A stretch of DNA of 64,000 nt from Streptomyces sp. NBC_00448 (GTDB taxonomy: Bacteria > Actinomycetota > Actinomycetes > Streptomycetales > Streptomycetaceae), in contig NZ_CP107913.1 in the NCBI RefSeq assembly GCF_036014115.1, positions 1,302,001 to 1,366,000 on the forward strand, given 5' to 3'. Under the pieces are notes generated by a model, which ran no database searches, had not been told where the DNA came from, and saw nothing but the letters and a program-made list of their open reading frames with translations. The first letter of the stretch is position 1, and the number at the start of each line of letters is the position of its first letter. Positions 8,984 to 17,923 of this stretch are shown in pieces. A program made the translations under genes and the position numbers.

Positions 8984-9472
8984 ATGAACCAGGACAGCCG
9001 ATCGAAGCCCGCGTCCCCGACCGCGAACCCGACCGCGAACCCGCCGGCCGAAGCCCCGGCCGAGAGCCGCGAGGCGCGCTTCGAGCGCGGGATGGAGACG
9101 CTGTCGCGGATCGACGGCGAGGCCGGCCCCAAGGTGATCGACTCCCTCGCGGACATCTCCCCCGAACTCGGCCACCAGGTGGTCGCCTGGGGCTTCGGTG
9201 AGATCTACTGCCGTCCCCAACTGGCGCCCCGCGACCGGCAACTCGTCACGCTCGGCATGCTCACCGCGCTCGGCGGCTGCGAGCCGCAACTCGACGTGCA
9301 CGTCAACGCCGCGCTCAACGTCGGCCTCACCCCGGAGGAGATCGTCGAGGCACTGCTGCACTCCGCCGGGTACTGCGGCTTCCCGAAGGCACTGAACGCC
9401 ACGTTCGTGGCGAAGAAGGTGTTCGGCGAGCGGGGCCTGCTGCCGGTCGGGCAGGAGGCCCCGCAGGAGTAG
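8984..9472 (+). CDS. Carboxymuconolactone decarboxylase/AhpD-like protein
   Basis: 162 residues. A Pro/Ala-rich N-terminus of about 35 residues precedes the CMD fold (PRDRQLVTLGMLTALGGCEPQLDVHVNAALNVG and LTPEEIVEALLHSAGYCGFPKAL). Members act as gamma-carboxymuconolactone decarboxylases or thiol-dependent peroxidase-like enzymes. A CxxC redox motif of true AhpD is absent; the visible Cys are single. The ATG at 8984 starts right after a MerR-like promoter and has no Shine-Dalgarno, consistent with leaderless translation. In this promoter class the gene is often induced by reactive compounds (inference). Confidence 0.85.
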   Translation: MNQDSRSKPASPTANPTANPPAEAPAESREARFERGMETLSRIDGEAGPKVIDSLADISPELGHQVVAWGFGEIYCRPQLAPRDRQLVTLGMLTALGGCEPQLDVHVNAALNVGLTPEEIVEALLHSAGYCGFPKALNATFVAKKVFGERGLLPVGQEAPQE

Positions 9473-9561
9473 CCGCGCAGGGGTGGCCGCGCGTCCGTAC
9501 GGGCCCGGCCGGTCAGGTCAGGCGGAATCGGGCCGGGCCGATCAGGTAGGACGGGGCCGGG

Positions 9562-11079
9562 TCAGGCCGCGCCGTGCGACGGTTTCGGCCCGGCGGTGGA
9601 CGTCGGCGTGGCCGGGCCCGCGGAGGACAGCGGTGTGGCGATGTCCTCCAGGGACTTCTGCTCGGCGTTGACCGCGAAGACCGCCGCGACCAGGCCGCCG
9701 GCGCACATCAGGGCCGCGCCGATGCAGAACGCCAGCACGGTGTCGCCGACCTTCCCGGAGGAGGTGAGGTCGGAGAAGACCAGCGGGCCGGTGATGCCGC
9801 CGGCCGCCGTACCGATGGCGTAGAAGAAGGCGATCGCCATCGCCCGGGTCTCCATCGGGAAGATCTCCGACACCGTGAGGTACGCGCTGCTGGCGCCGGC
9901 CGAGGCGAAGAAGAGCACCACGCACCAGCACGCGGTGAGCGTGGTGGCGTCCAGCGAGCCGCGGTTGAAGAGCCACGCGGTACCGAAGAGCAGCAGACCC
10001 GACAGCAGATACGTCCCGCTGATCATGATCCGCCGGCCGACGATGTCGAAGAGCGGGCTGAGCAGCACCGCGCCGAACAGGTTGCCGGCCGCGATCACCG
10101 CGAAGTAGTAGCCGGTGTGGCCGGAGTTGACACCGTAGAACTTGATCAGGATCGCGCCGAAGCCGAAGGTGATGGCGTTGTAGAGGAACGCCTGGCCGAT
10201 GAAGAGGGACAGGCCGAGCGTCGCGCGCTTGGGGTACTTCAGGAACACGGTCCTGGCGATCAGGCCGAAGCCGATGCTCCTGCGCTGGTGGATGGTCATC
10301 TCGCGGTCGGCGGGCGGCAGTCGGGTGCCCTTCTCCGCCTCGACCCGCTCTTCGACCTGGCCGACCAGTTCCTTCGCCTCGTCGCCGTAGCCGTGGATGA
10401 ACTGCCAGCGCGGGCTCTCCGGCACGTGCCGGCGCACCAGCAGGATGACCAGGCCGAGCACCACGCCCAGCGCGAAGGTCAGCCGCCAGCCGACGTCCTT
10501 GGCGAAGATGCTCGTGTTCAACGCGACGATGGACAGCAGCGAGCCGCCGATCGCGCCGAGCCAGTAACTGCCGTTGATGGTCAGGTCCACCCGGCCGCGG
10601 TACTTCGACGGGATCAGTTCGTCGATCGCCGAGTTGATCGCCGCGTACTCGCCGCCGATGCCGAAGCCGGTCAGGAAGCGGAAGGTGAAGAACCACCACG
10701 GCGCGAAGGACAGCGCGGTCATCGCGGTGGCGCTCAGGTACACCGCGAGGGTGACCATGAAGAGCTTCTTGCGGCCGAACCGGTCGGTGAGCCAGCCGAA
10801 GAAGAGCGCGCCGACGCACGCGCCGGTCACGTACAGGGCGGCGGCGAGTCCGGTGATCTCCGACGAGGTGACGGCCAGACCGGAGCCGGGCTCCGACAGG
10901 CGGCCGGCGATGTTGCCGACGATGGTGACTTCCAGCCCGTCGAGAATCCACACGGTGCCGAGGCCGATCACGATCATCCAGTGCCAGCGCGACCACGGCA
11001 GCCGGTCGAGTCTCGCCGGCACGTCGGTGGTGATGGTGGGGCCGTCGGTCGGGGACGGGTCCGGAGCGGACGTCGCCAT
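9562..11079 (-). CDS. MFS transporter, sugar/metabolite:proton symporter type
   Basis: 505 residues with 12 predicted membrane segments. Family motifs are visible: GWLTDRFGRKK in the loop after segment 2, FRFLTGFGIGGEYAAINSAI, and PESPRW at the central loop. These place it in the general substrate/sugar porter group (MFS_1/Sugar_tr). The ligand cannot be read from the sequence. It is transcribed away from the DUF1275 gene. Its start at 11079 is preceded by a 12-base perfect match to the anti-Shine-Dalgarno end of 16S rRNA. Confidence 0.88.
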   Translation of the reverse strand: MATSAPDPSPTDGPTITTDVPARLDRLPWSRWHWMIVIGLGTVWILDGLEVTIVGNIAGRLSEPGSGLAVTSSEITGLAAALYVTGACVGALFFGWLTDRFGRKKLFMVTLAVYLSATAMTALSFAPWWFFTFRFLTGFGIGGEYAAINSAIDELIPSKYRGRVDLTINGSYWLGAIGGSLLSIVALNTSIFAKDVGWRLTFALGVVLGLVILLVRRHVPESPRWQFIHGYGDEAKELVGQVEERVEAEKGTRLPPADREMTIHQRRSIGFGLIARTVFLKYPKRATLGLSLFIGQAFLYNAITFGFGAILIKFYGVNSGHTGYYFAVIAAGNLFGAVLLSPLFDIVGRRIMISGTYLLSGLLLFGTAWLFNRGSLDATTLTACWCVVLFFASAGASSAYLTVSEIFPMETRAMAIAFFYAIGTAAGGITGPLVFSDLTSSGKVGDTVLAFCIGAALMCAGGLVAAVFAVNAEQKSLEDIATPLSSAGPATPTSTAGPKPSHGAA

Positions 11080-11083
11080 GGAA

Positions 11084-11095
11084 GATCACCTCCTT
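11084..11095 (-). promoter_or_regulatory. Unusually extended Shine-Dalgarno of the MFS gene
   Basis: Read on the minus strand the site is AAGGAGGTGATC, complementary over 12 bases to the 3' end of bacterial 16S rRNA. The AAGGAGG core is nine bases from the ATG. It indicates very efficient initiation. Confidence 0.8.
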
Positions 11096-11242
11096 GCCGG
11101 TCAGTTTCACATCGGCGAGCACGACACGCGCGCTCGCCACTTCCGGCGGGTCGGGGCGGCCACCATGCTGGGGAGCGCCATTGCCCGCGTGATCCGTCTG
11201 TCCCGGCGGGCGGCGGGTACGCCTCCCGGGAGGATTCACGCC

Positions 11243-11983
11243 GTGCGCACCACGCTCCGTCAGATCCGTGCGATCGTCGCGCCGCCGCTCACCGGTCCGC
11301 ACGGTCCGCTGCCGCCGCTGCTGCTCGTACTGACCCTGGTGACCGGCCTGGTGGACGCGTTCAGCTATCTCGCGCTGGGCCGGGTCTTCGTGGCCAACAT
11401 GACCGGCAACGTGGTGTTCCTGGCCTTCTCGCTGGCCGGTGCCAAGGGCTTCTCGATCCTCGCGTCGGTGCTGGCGCTGGTCGCGTTCGTGGCGGGCGCG
11501 GTGATCGGCGGGCGGCTGTACGGGCTGGTCTCCGAGCACCGGGCGCGGCTGCTGCTGGTCGCCACGGTGGCCCAGCTGGTGCTGGTGCTGGTCTCGCTGG
11601 CGCTTGCCGAGGTCTTCGACCTGCCCGCGACCGGCGGGCAGCGGGCGGTGCTGGTGGTGCTGCTCGGGCTCGCGATGGGGTCGCAGAACGCCGTGGTACG
11701 CCGTCTGGCGGTGCCCGATCTGACCACCACGGTCCTGACCATGACGCTCACCGGGATCGCGGCGGACTCGCGGCTCGCCGGAGGTGCCGACAGCAAGGCG
11801 GGGCGGCGGTTGCTCTCCGCGCTGGCCATGTTCCTGGGGGCGCTGGCGGGCGCGGCGCTGATCGTGCACGGACATCCGACGGTGCCGCTGCCGATCGTGG
11901 CGGTCCTGCTGGTCGTGGTGGCCGTCGGCCTTCTCCCGCACCGGCACTCGACCCTGCCGTGGGCGGCGCCGAAGACCACGTGA
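11243..11983 (+). CDS. YoaK/DUF1275 family membrane protein
   Basis: 246 residues with about six hydrophobic segments. The first carries the family pattern VTGLVDAFSYLALGRVFVANMTGNVV, and the later GLAMGSQNAVVRRL and DLTTTVLTMTLTGIA blocks also match DUF1275. The function of the family is unknown. The GTG at 11243 was chosen because GGGAGGA stands nine bases before it; longer upstream starts lack a ribosome site. It is divergent from the MFS gene. Confidence 0.85.
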   Translation: MRTTLRQIRAIVAPPLTGPHGPLPPLLLVLTLVTGLVDAFSYLALGRVFVANMTGNVVFLAFSLAGAKGFSILASVLALVAFVAGAVIGGRLYGLVSEHRARLLLVATVAQLVLVLVSLALAEVFDLPATGGQRAVLVVLLGLAMGSQNAVVRRLAVPDLTTTVLTMTLTGIAADSRLAGGADSKAGRRLLSALAMFLGALAGAALIVHGHPTVPLPIVAVLLVVVAVGLLPHRHSTLPWAAPKTT

Positions 11984-12070
11984 GGCGCCGCGCGGGACGC
12001 GGACGTGGACGCGGGCCCGCGCACGCGACACCGCTCGTCACGCGATACTCGACACGAATGTCGCCGCGGA

Positions 12071-12097
12071 TGTCGATACGGGCCGCCGCCGTTCGTC
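12071..12097 (+). promoter_or_regulatory. Candidate ECF42-type promoter
   Basis: TGTCGA (12071-12076), 17 bp, then CGTC (12094-12097), upstream of the DGPF gene. This equals the published ECF42 signature (TGTCGA at -35, CGA/TC at -10), so the sigma factor encoded downstream probably drives its own operon. Confidence 0.6.
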
Positions 12098-12175
12098 GTG
12101 TGGGTGACCGGGCGGAACCCCGCCCGCGCGACACGGCCGACGGGCCCCGCGCCCGCGCCACGAAGGAGATGTGCC

Positions 12176-12505
12176 ATGAAGTACCTGCTGCTGATCTGCC
12201 ACGACGGCAACGGATACGACGCGACGCCCGAGCAGATGGACGCCACCCCGTGGGTGGAGGAGATGGACCGCCGCGGTGTCCGCCTGATGGGCAACCGCAC
12301 CCGCGAGTCGTCCGACGCCACGACCGTACGCGTCCGCGACGACGGCCTGCTGCTCACCGACGGCCCGTACGCCGAGACGAAGGAGCAGATGGCGGGCTTC
12401 GACGTGATCGAGTGCGCCGACCTGGACGAGGCGGTCGAGGTCGCCTCGAAGCACCCGGTGGCCCGGTACGGGATGATCGAGGTGCGGCCGTTCTGGACGG
12501 AGTGA
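12176..12505 (+). CDS. DGPF/YCII-related domain protein
   Basis: 109 residues starting MKYLLLICHDG, with the signature LLTDGPYAETKEQMAGFDVIE (the DGPF motif reads DGPY here). YCII-like domains form a ferredoxin-like fold, and their biochemical role in this context is not settled. AAGGAGAT precedes the ATG. Its stop overlaps the GTG start of the ECF sigma gene (GTGA), so the two are co-translated. DGPF proteins are the standard genomic partners of ECF42 sigma factors. Confidence 0.9.
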   Translation: MKYLLLICHDGNGYDATPEQMDATPWVEEMDRRGVRLMGNRTRESSDATTVRVRDDGLLLTDGPYAETKEQMAGFDVIECADLDEAVEVASKHPVARYGMIEVRPFWTE

Positions 12506-13845
12506 CCGACCGGACCGACGGGGCCGACGGGGCCGACCGGTCCCGCGCGGCCCGCGCGGCGGTGGCGGCGGCCTGGCCCGAGGAGTGGGGCCGGGTCGTC
12601 GCGGCCGTGATCGGGCAGACCGGTGACTGGGACCTGGCGGAGGAGTGCGCGCAGGACGCCTTCGAACGGGCCCTCGAACGCTGGCCGCGCGACGGCGTGC
12701 CCGACCGCCCGGGCGCCTGGCTGACCACGACGGCCCGGCACCGGGCGCTGGACGTGCTGCGCCGCCGCTCCAACGAAGCGCGCAAGCTGCGCGAGGCGGC
12801 CCGGCTGGAACCGGACGCGCGGCACGTCGCGGAGCCGGCCGAGGAGGTGGTGGCCGGCCAGGCCGCGGCGGCGGACGCTGACGCGGTGCCGGACGACCGG
12901 CTGCGGCTGATCTTCACCTGCTGCCACCCCGCGCTGCCGCGGGCCGCACAGGTCGCGTTGACGCTCCGCTCGCTGACCGGGCTGACCACGGCGGAGATCG
13001 CCCGGGCCTTCCTGGTGCCGGAGTCGACGATGGCGCAGCGGCTGACCCGGGCGAAGGGCAAGATCCGGCACGCGGGCATTCCGTTCCGGGTGCCGCCGCG
13101 CGAGGTGCTTCCGGAGCGGACCGGCGCCGTACTGGCGGTGCTGTATCTGCTGTTCAACGCCGGGTACGCGGGCGGCGCGGACGGGCTGGACCAGCGCCGG
13201 GTCACCGCGGAGGCGATCCGGCTGGCGCGGCTGCTGGCGGGGCTGCTGCCGGACGACCCGGAGCCGGCCGGGCTGCTGGCGCTGATGCTGCTGCACGACG
13301 CGCGGGCCGCCGCCCGTACCGACGCGCGCGGCGACCTGGTCCCCCTGGAGGAGCAGGACCGTAGCCGCTGGGACCGGCGGCGGATCGACGAGGGCCTGAC
13401 GGCTCTCGACGCCGCGCTCGCGGTACGCCGCCCCGGGCCGTACCAGGTGCAGGCCGCGATCGCCGCGTGCCACGCGTCGGCGGCCCGCCCCGACGATACG
13501 GACTGGCCGCAGATCGCCTTGCTCTACGGGGAGTTGGCCCGGTTCGCGCCCGGGCCCGTGGTCGAGCTCAACCGGGCGGTGGCCGTGGCGATGGCGGACG
13601 GGCCCGCGGCGGGCCTGCCCCTGGTCGAGGCGCTGGCGGAGGTGCCCGCGCTGCGGGGCTACCACCTGTTGCCCGCCACCCGGGCGGATCTGCTGCGCAG
13701 GCTCGGCCGCCATGGTGAGGCCGCCGCCGCCTACCGCGAGGCCCTCCGGCTCGCCCCGACAGCGGCGGAGCGCCGCTTCCTGGAGAACCGGGCGCTCCAC
13801 TCCGAACGGATGCCGGGTGCCCCGACCTCCCCGCCGGCCCCGTAA
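12502..13845 (+). CDS. ECF42 family RNA polymerase sigma factor with C-terminal TPR-like extension
   Basis: 447 residues, much longer than a simple ECF factor. Sigma region 2 (LAEECAQDAFERALERWPRDGVP, AWLTTTARHRALDVLRR) and region 4 (LTTAEIARAFLVPESTMAQRLTRAKGKIR) occupy the first 190 residues. The rest is the conserved helical TPR-like domain (FNAGYAGG, LALMLLHDARAAAR, ELNRAVAVAMADGPAAGL) typical of ECF42, where it replaces an anti-sigma factor. The GTG start overlaps the DGPF stop. An ECF42-like promoter stands before the pair. Confidence 0.93.
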   Translation: MTDRTDGADGADRSRAARAAVAAAWPEEWGRVVAAVIGQTGDWDLAEECAQDAFERALERWPRDGVPDRPGAWLTTTARHRALDVLRRRSNEARKLREAARLEPDARHVAEPAEEVVAGQAAAADADAVPDDRLRLIFTCCHPALPRAAQVALTLRSLTGLTTAEIARAFLVPESTMAQRLTRAKGKIRHAGIPFRVPPREVLPERTGAVLAVLYLLFNAGYAGGADGLDQRRVTAEAIRLARLLAGLLPDDPEPAGLLALMLLHDARAAARTDARGDLVPLEEQDRSRWDRRRIDEGLTALDAALAVRRPGPYQVQAAIAACHASAARPDDTDWPQIALLYGELARFAPGPVVELNRAVAVAMADGPAAGLPLVEALAEVPALRGYHLLPATRADLLRRLGRHGEAAAAYREALRLAPTAAERRFLENRALHSERMPGAPTSPPAP

Positions 13846-13926
13846 GACCCGCCCCCGGGCCACCCCCCGGTGGTGGGTTGCTCGCCGGCCCCGTACGGCC
13901 CGTCCCCGGACCACCCGCCCGGCGGC

Positions 13927-13961
13927 CGGTTGCTCGCGCCGTTCCCCGCACCCCTGAGCAA
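13927..13961. repeat. Streptomyces-type intergenic repeat (single copy, hairpin form)
   Basis: GTTGCTC and GAGCAAC form perfect 7-bp arms around a GTTCCCCGCACCCCTGA-like core. The core matches the repeat present in two copies at 46375-46530. It lies just after the ECF42 gene and may end its transcript. Confidence 0.55.
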
Positions 13962-14138
13962 CTGCGGCACCTCCCCCGCGAGCTACCGTCCCAAGACCCT
14001 CAAAACCTGCGGCAGCTGTCCGTTTTCACTCGCGTGGCCCTCGTCAGGGGAACCGCCGGGAGACAACTGGCGTCACTGGGGGAACATGGGTGGGGATCGC
14101 TTGTTCCGTCGACCGGCCCCATGAGGTGAGGTTCCGCA

Positions 14139-15467
14139 GTGCGCAAGCACCAGCAACATTCCCCCGCCGAGAGAGCGTCGTACGCCGCACGTGTCCGCCA
14201 GGGGGCGCTCGCGGCGGGCCTGCTGGTGGCCGTGGCCGCCTGCGGGAACGGCCACAACTCGTCGGGGACGCCATCGTCCGGCACGACGTCCGCGTCCGCG
14301 TCGGAGTCGAGCAGCGCGCCGACGACGTCGAGCAGCACCTCGGCAAGCGCGTCGCACAGCGCCACCGTGGTGCCGCCGGCGTCGAAGACCTCGAAGGCGA
14401 CCACGGCCGCGCCCGCGGACTGCGTGAACCGGGCGTACAACGCGATGACGAACGCCCAGCGGGTCGGCCAGCTCTTCATGACGTCGGTCACCAGCACCGG
14501 GCTGACCACCAGCGAGTCGCAGGCGATCACGACCGGCAAGACCGGCTCGGTCTTCCTCAAGGGCCACACGACGGCAGGCGCCACCGCCGTGAAGGCGGTG
14601 ACCGCGAAGGTCCGCACCCTCGCCTCGCCGGTGCGGGGCGTGTCGCTGGGGATGTTCGTCTCCACCGACCAGGAGGGCGGCCAGGTCCAGGTGCTCAACG
14701 GGCCGGGCTTCAGCACGATCCCGAGCGCGGTGACCCAGGGCACGTGGTCCACGTCGACGCTGCAGAGCAACGCGGCCACGTGGGGGCGCCAACTGGCCGC
14801 CGCCGGGGTCGACATGAACCTCGCACCGGTCGCGGACACCGTCCCGCCGAACCAGGTGACGGTGAACGCGCCGATCGGCAAGCTGGACCGGGAGTACGGC
14901 ACGAACCCGTCGACCGTCGCCTCGCACAGCACCGCGTTCCTGCGCGGCATGCTGCAGGCCAAGGTCGTGCCGACCATCAAGCACTTCCCGGGTCTTGGCC
15001 GGGCCAGCGGCAACACCGACTTCACCGCGGGCGTCACCGACTCCGTCACCACGACGACCGACCCGTACCTTCAGCCCTTCCGGGCCGGCATCCAGGCGGG
15101 CACACCGTTCGTGATGGTCTCCTCGGCGATCTACACCCGGATCGACCCGCACAACCAGGCCGCCTTCTCCCCCGCCGTGATCCGCACGCTGCTGCGCGGC
15201 AAGCTCGGCTTCAAGGGCGCGGTCATCTCCGACGACCTCGGCAACGCCGCCGCGGTCGCCGACCGCACTCCCGGCCAGCGCGCGGTGGACTTCGTCGCGG
15301 CCGGCGGCGACGTGGTCCTCACCGTGAAGCCCAGCGACATCTCCCCGATGACGTCGGCGGTGCTCAGCCGGATGACGGCCAGCTCCTCGTTCCGCTCCGA
15401 CGTGGCCGACAGCGTCCACCGGGTACTGACCGCCAAGCACAACGCGGGTGTGCTGACCTGTAGTTAG
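14139..15467 (+). CDS. Secreted GH3 beta-N-acetylhexosaminidase-like lipoprotein
   Basis: 442 residues. The signal peptide ends in VAVAACGN (lipobox), followed by a Ser/Thr-rich linker to about residue 90. The GH3 N-terminal domain shows STDQEGGQV, VDMNLAPVADT, the substrate-binding KHFPGLGR block and the nucleophile motif ISDDLGN. The Lys-His-Phe-Pro-Gly pattern is that of NagZ/NagA-type beta-N-acetylglucosaminidases. Secretion fits turnover of peptidoglycan or chitin fragments outside the cell. The GTG at 14139 has GAGGTGAGG upstream. No partner gene is in the same operon; a hairpin follows at 15582. Confidence 0.88.
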   Translation: MRKHQQHSPAERASYAARVRQGALAAGLLVAVAACGNGHNSSGTPSSGTTSASASESSSAPTTSSSTSASASHSATVVPPASKTSKATTAAPADCVNRAYNAMTNAQRVGQLFMTSVTSTGLTTSESQAITTGKTGSVFLKGHTTAGATAVKAVTAKVRTLASPVRGVSLGMFVSTDQEGGQVQVLNGPGFSTIPSAVTQGTWSTSTLQSNAATWGRQLAAAGVDMNLAPVADTVPPNQVTVNAPIGKLDREYGTNPSTVASHSTAFLRGMLQAKVVPTIKHFPGLGRASGNTDFTAGVTDSVTTTTDPYLQPFRAGIQAGTPFVMVSSAIYTRIDPHNQAAFSPAVIRTLLRGKLGFKGAVISDDLGNAAAVADRTPGQRAVDFVAAGGDVVLTVKPSDISPMTSAVLSRMTASSSFRSDVADSVHRVLTAKHNAGVLTCS

Positions 15468-15581
15468 CAGAGGGCGGGGGCGCCGGGCGCGGGCGTCGGG
15501 CGGGGTGCGCCGGGCGAGGCGTGCCGGACTTCTCCCACCGCACCGCGCCGGATCACCGCGTTCCTGGCGGCGCCCCAGGAC

Positions 15582-15610
15582 GCGGGGGCCATAACGACCC
15601 AGGCCCCCGC
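15582..15610. terminator. Hairpin after the GH3 gene
   Basis: GCGGGGGCC and GGCCCCCGC are perfect 9-bp arms around an 11-base loop, 115 bp after the stop. There is no U-tract, as is common in high-GC actinomycetes. Confidence 0.6.
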
Positions 15611-15764
15611 ACGTGACGCCACGCGAGCCCGTCGCCACCCAACCGGGGGATGCATAACACTCCATCCGGGTGGACAAGCCGTTTCCCTGGGCCGGTTCGA
15701 CGGCACGGCATGCCATGAAGGAGGTGCACGAGGGAGAGCAGTACCTTTCAGAAAGAAGGCAGCA

Positions 15765-16259
15765 ATGTACTCAGCGCATGCCAAGCACCGTGTCACGACC
15801 GGTATCGCCGGTCTGCTGATCGCGGGCTCGGGCCTGCTCGCCGCGACGTCCGCGTACGCGGCGGACCCCAAGCCCGGCACCGGTACGGACACCGGCGCGG
15901 CCGCCGCCCCGGCCGCGCCCGCGCAGGACGCACAGGGCGCACAGGGCGCGCAGGGTTCGACGCCCGCCGCCGGCACCAGCGCCGCCGCTCCGACGTCCAA
16001 CGGCCAGCAGGCGCAGGCCGCCGCCGAGCCGCAGGGCAAGGTCATCTCGCGTCTCCCGCTGTCCATCCGCGAGATGGCCACGTCCAACTCGCGTTCCCTG
16101 GGCTCGTTCCAGCCCGGCACCGTGATCTGGCTGCACTGCAAGGTCGTCGGCCAGAACGTCGAGGGCAACAAGCTCTGGTACAAGCTGGGCAACGGCCGCG
16201 CGGGTTACGTCTCCGCGCGCTACGTGCAGAACCTGGCGGTCGTGCCGTACTGCAAGTGA
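15765..16259 (+). CDS. Secreted SH3-domain protein
   Basis: 164 residues: a signal peptide cleaved after about SAYAA, an Ala/Gln/Gly-rich linker (residues 33-88) and a C-terminal bacterial SH3-like domain (LSIREMATSNSRSLGSF, LWYKLGNGRAGYVSARYV). Two Cys near the end (LHCKV and VPYCK) could form a disulfide. Such domains bind cell-wall peptides. No catalytic domain is attached. AAGAAGG precedes the ATG. Confidence 0.85.
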   Translation: MYSAHAKHRVTTGIAGLLIAGSGLLAATSAYAADPKPGTGTDTGAAAAPAAPAQDAQGAQGAQGSTPAAGTSAAAPTSNGQQAQAAAEPQGKVISRLPLSIREMATSNSRSLGSFQPGTVIWLHCKVVGQNVEGNKLWYKLGNGRAGYVSARYVQNLAVVPYCK

Positions 16260-16293
16260 CGTCACCTGGGCCCGCGCCGAGCCGCGAAGGTCG

Positions 16294-16309
16294 GTAAGGG
16301 CACCCTTAC
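16294..16309. promoter_or_regulatory. Iron-box-like palindrome before efeO
   Basis: GTAAGGGCACCCTTAC has perfect 7-bp arms around CA, 127 bp upstream of the efeO start. It resembles the AGG-N-CCT core of DmdR/IdeR iron boxes without matching the full 19-bp consensus. Iron-dependent repression of efeOB is the inference. Confidence 0.5.
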
Positions 16310-16435
16310 GGTGACGCGCGGGTGAACTGCGGGGGAATTGTGGGCTCCCGGCCTTTGTGCAGGTGGGTGGGCGTGCCACCGCGTGCTTAGCATGTCGGCG
16401 TCACGTACCGCTGCACCGATTCCCGGAGGTCCGGT

Positions 16436-17923
16436 GTGCCCGCCGAACCCGCACCCGAGCCCGCACCTGCGGCCGGCTCCGACGCCGACCGCGCGTCCGC
16501 ACCCGAGGGCGGTGCGGCAGCCGACGACACGGCTGCCGCACCGCCCGACGGCATAGCGGCGGCCGCCGAGGACACGTCGCAGGCCGAGGCCGTATCCGAA
16601 GCGGACGGCACCGACCTCGCGGACACCCAGGAATCCCCGCACACCGAGAACGCCGAGAACGCCGGAAGCCCCGAGGGCACCGCGGACACCTCGGGCTCCC
16701 CCGGTGACCGCACCCGGCGCGGCGCGCGCGGCTGGACCGTGGCCGGCACCGCCGTCGCCGTCGCCGCCGCGATCACCGCCGGCGTCCTGGCCACCGGCGG
16801 CGGGCACCACGCCACCCACCCGGCAGCCGCGGCCGCCTCGGACGGCCTGCGGCACACCGCGGTCGACGTGTCGCCGAGCACCTGCGGCCGGGGCTGGGGC
16901 GCCGCGCAGAAGCCGCACGCCGGCACGCAGGCGTTCGACCTGCACAACTCCGCGGCGAGCGCGACCGAGGTCTACCTCAAAGACCCCAGGACCGGGCGGC
17001 TGTTCGCGGAGATCGAGGGACTGGCGCCCGGCACGACCCGCGCGATGGTCGTCGACCTCGGCAGCGGCCGGTACGCCTTCGAGTGCCAGCAGGAGGACAC
17101 CGACTCGGTGACCGGTCCGACCGTGACGGTCCCCGGCAAGGCGCCGCAGGGCCCGTCCTCGCTGCCGGTCACCGTGCACGACCTGATCCCGCCGACCCTG
17201 GACTACCAGAAGTGGATCAACGCCCGGATGGCGGAACTCTCCACCGAAACAGGGGTGTTGAAGTCCGAAATCGACCGCGGCGACCTGACGGCGGCCCGCC
17301 GCGACTGGCTCACCGGGCACCTGGTGTACGAGCGGATGGGCGCGGCCTACGACACGTTCGGCGACGCGGACGGTGTGATCAACGGCACCACCGCGATCGG
17401 CCGGGACCCGCTCAAGGACCCGGACTTCACCGGCTTCCACCGGATCGAGTACGGCCTGTGGCACGGCGAGTCGGCGAAGTCCCTGCGCGGCCAGGCCGCG
17501 ACGCTGGACAAGGCGGTGAAGGCGCTCCGGTCGCAGTGGACAACGCAGCAGATGGACCCGGCGAACATGGGCCTGCGGGCGCACGAGATCATCGAGAACG
17601 CCGAGCAGTTCGAGCTGACCGGCCGCACCGACTACGGCAGCGGCACCAACCTGGCGACGGCGTCGGCGAACATCGACGGCACCCGGGAGATCCTGGCGAA
17701 GCTGCGCCCGCTGCTGGCCGCCCGCGACTCCGGCCTCCCCCGGCTCGACGCGTCCCTCGACCGCGCCCAGGCATACCTCAAGTCCCTTGACCACAAGGGG
17801 ACGTGGACCGCGCTGGACCGGCTGAGCCGCGCGCAGCGCGAGCAGGTGAACGCCGACTTCGGCGACCTGCTGGAACAACTCGCCCCGGTGGCGGCGATCT
17901 TCGACGTACGGAGGACGGCATGA
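16436..17923 (+). CDS. efeO: Iron uptake protein EfeO (cupredoxin-M75 type)
   Basis: 495 residues. An acidic Ala/Glu-rich cytoplasmic tail of about 95 residues precedes a membrane anchor (WTVAGTAVAVAAAITAGVLA). Outside come a cupredoxin-like domain (about 135-245) and an imelysin/M75 domain (about 250-495) with the metal-site motif HRIE in GFHRIEYGLW and the paired helices ending in GLRAHEIIENAEQFELTG. EfeO delivers iron to the EfeU permease. GGAGGT stands five bases before the GTG. Its stop overlaps the efeB ATG (ATGA). No efeU is adjacent, which is unusual. Confidence 0.92.
   Translation: MPAEPAPEPAPAAGSDADRASAPEGGAAADDTAAAPPDGIAAAAEDTSQAEAVSEADGTDLADTQESPHTENAENAGSPEGTADTSGSPGDRTRRGARGWTVAGTAVAVAAAITAGVLATGGGHHATHPAAAAASDGLRHTAVDVSPSTCGRGWGAAQKPHAGTQAFDLHNSAASATEVYLKDPRTGRLFAEIEGLAPGTTRAMVVDLGSGRYAFECQQEDTDSVTGPTVTVPGKAPQGPSSLPVTVHDLIPPTLDYQKWINARMAELSTETGVLKSEIDRGDLTAARRDWLTGHLVYERMGAAYDTFGDADGVINGTTAIGRDPLKDPDFTGFHRIEYGLWHGESAKSLRGQAATLDKAVKALRSQWTTQQMDPANMGLRAHEIIENAEQFELTGRTDYGSGTNLATASANIDGTREILAKLRPLLAARDSGLPRLDASLDRAQAYLKSLDHKGTWTALDRLSRAQREQVNADFGDLLEQLAPVAAIFDVRRTA

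Noticed and set aside
15602..15764. Possible c-di-AMP (ydaO) riboswitch before the SH3 gene
   Set aside because: In Streptomyces this riboswitch precedes wall-acting secreted proteins, but the conserved GGGGGAAC-type core is absent here; only a CCACCC/GGGTGG stem is visible.
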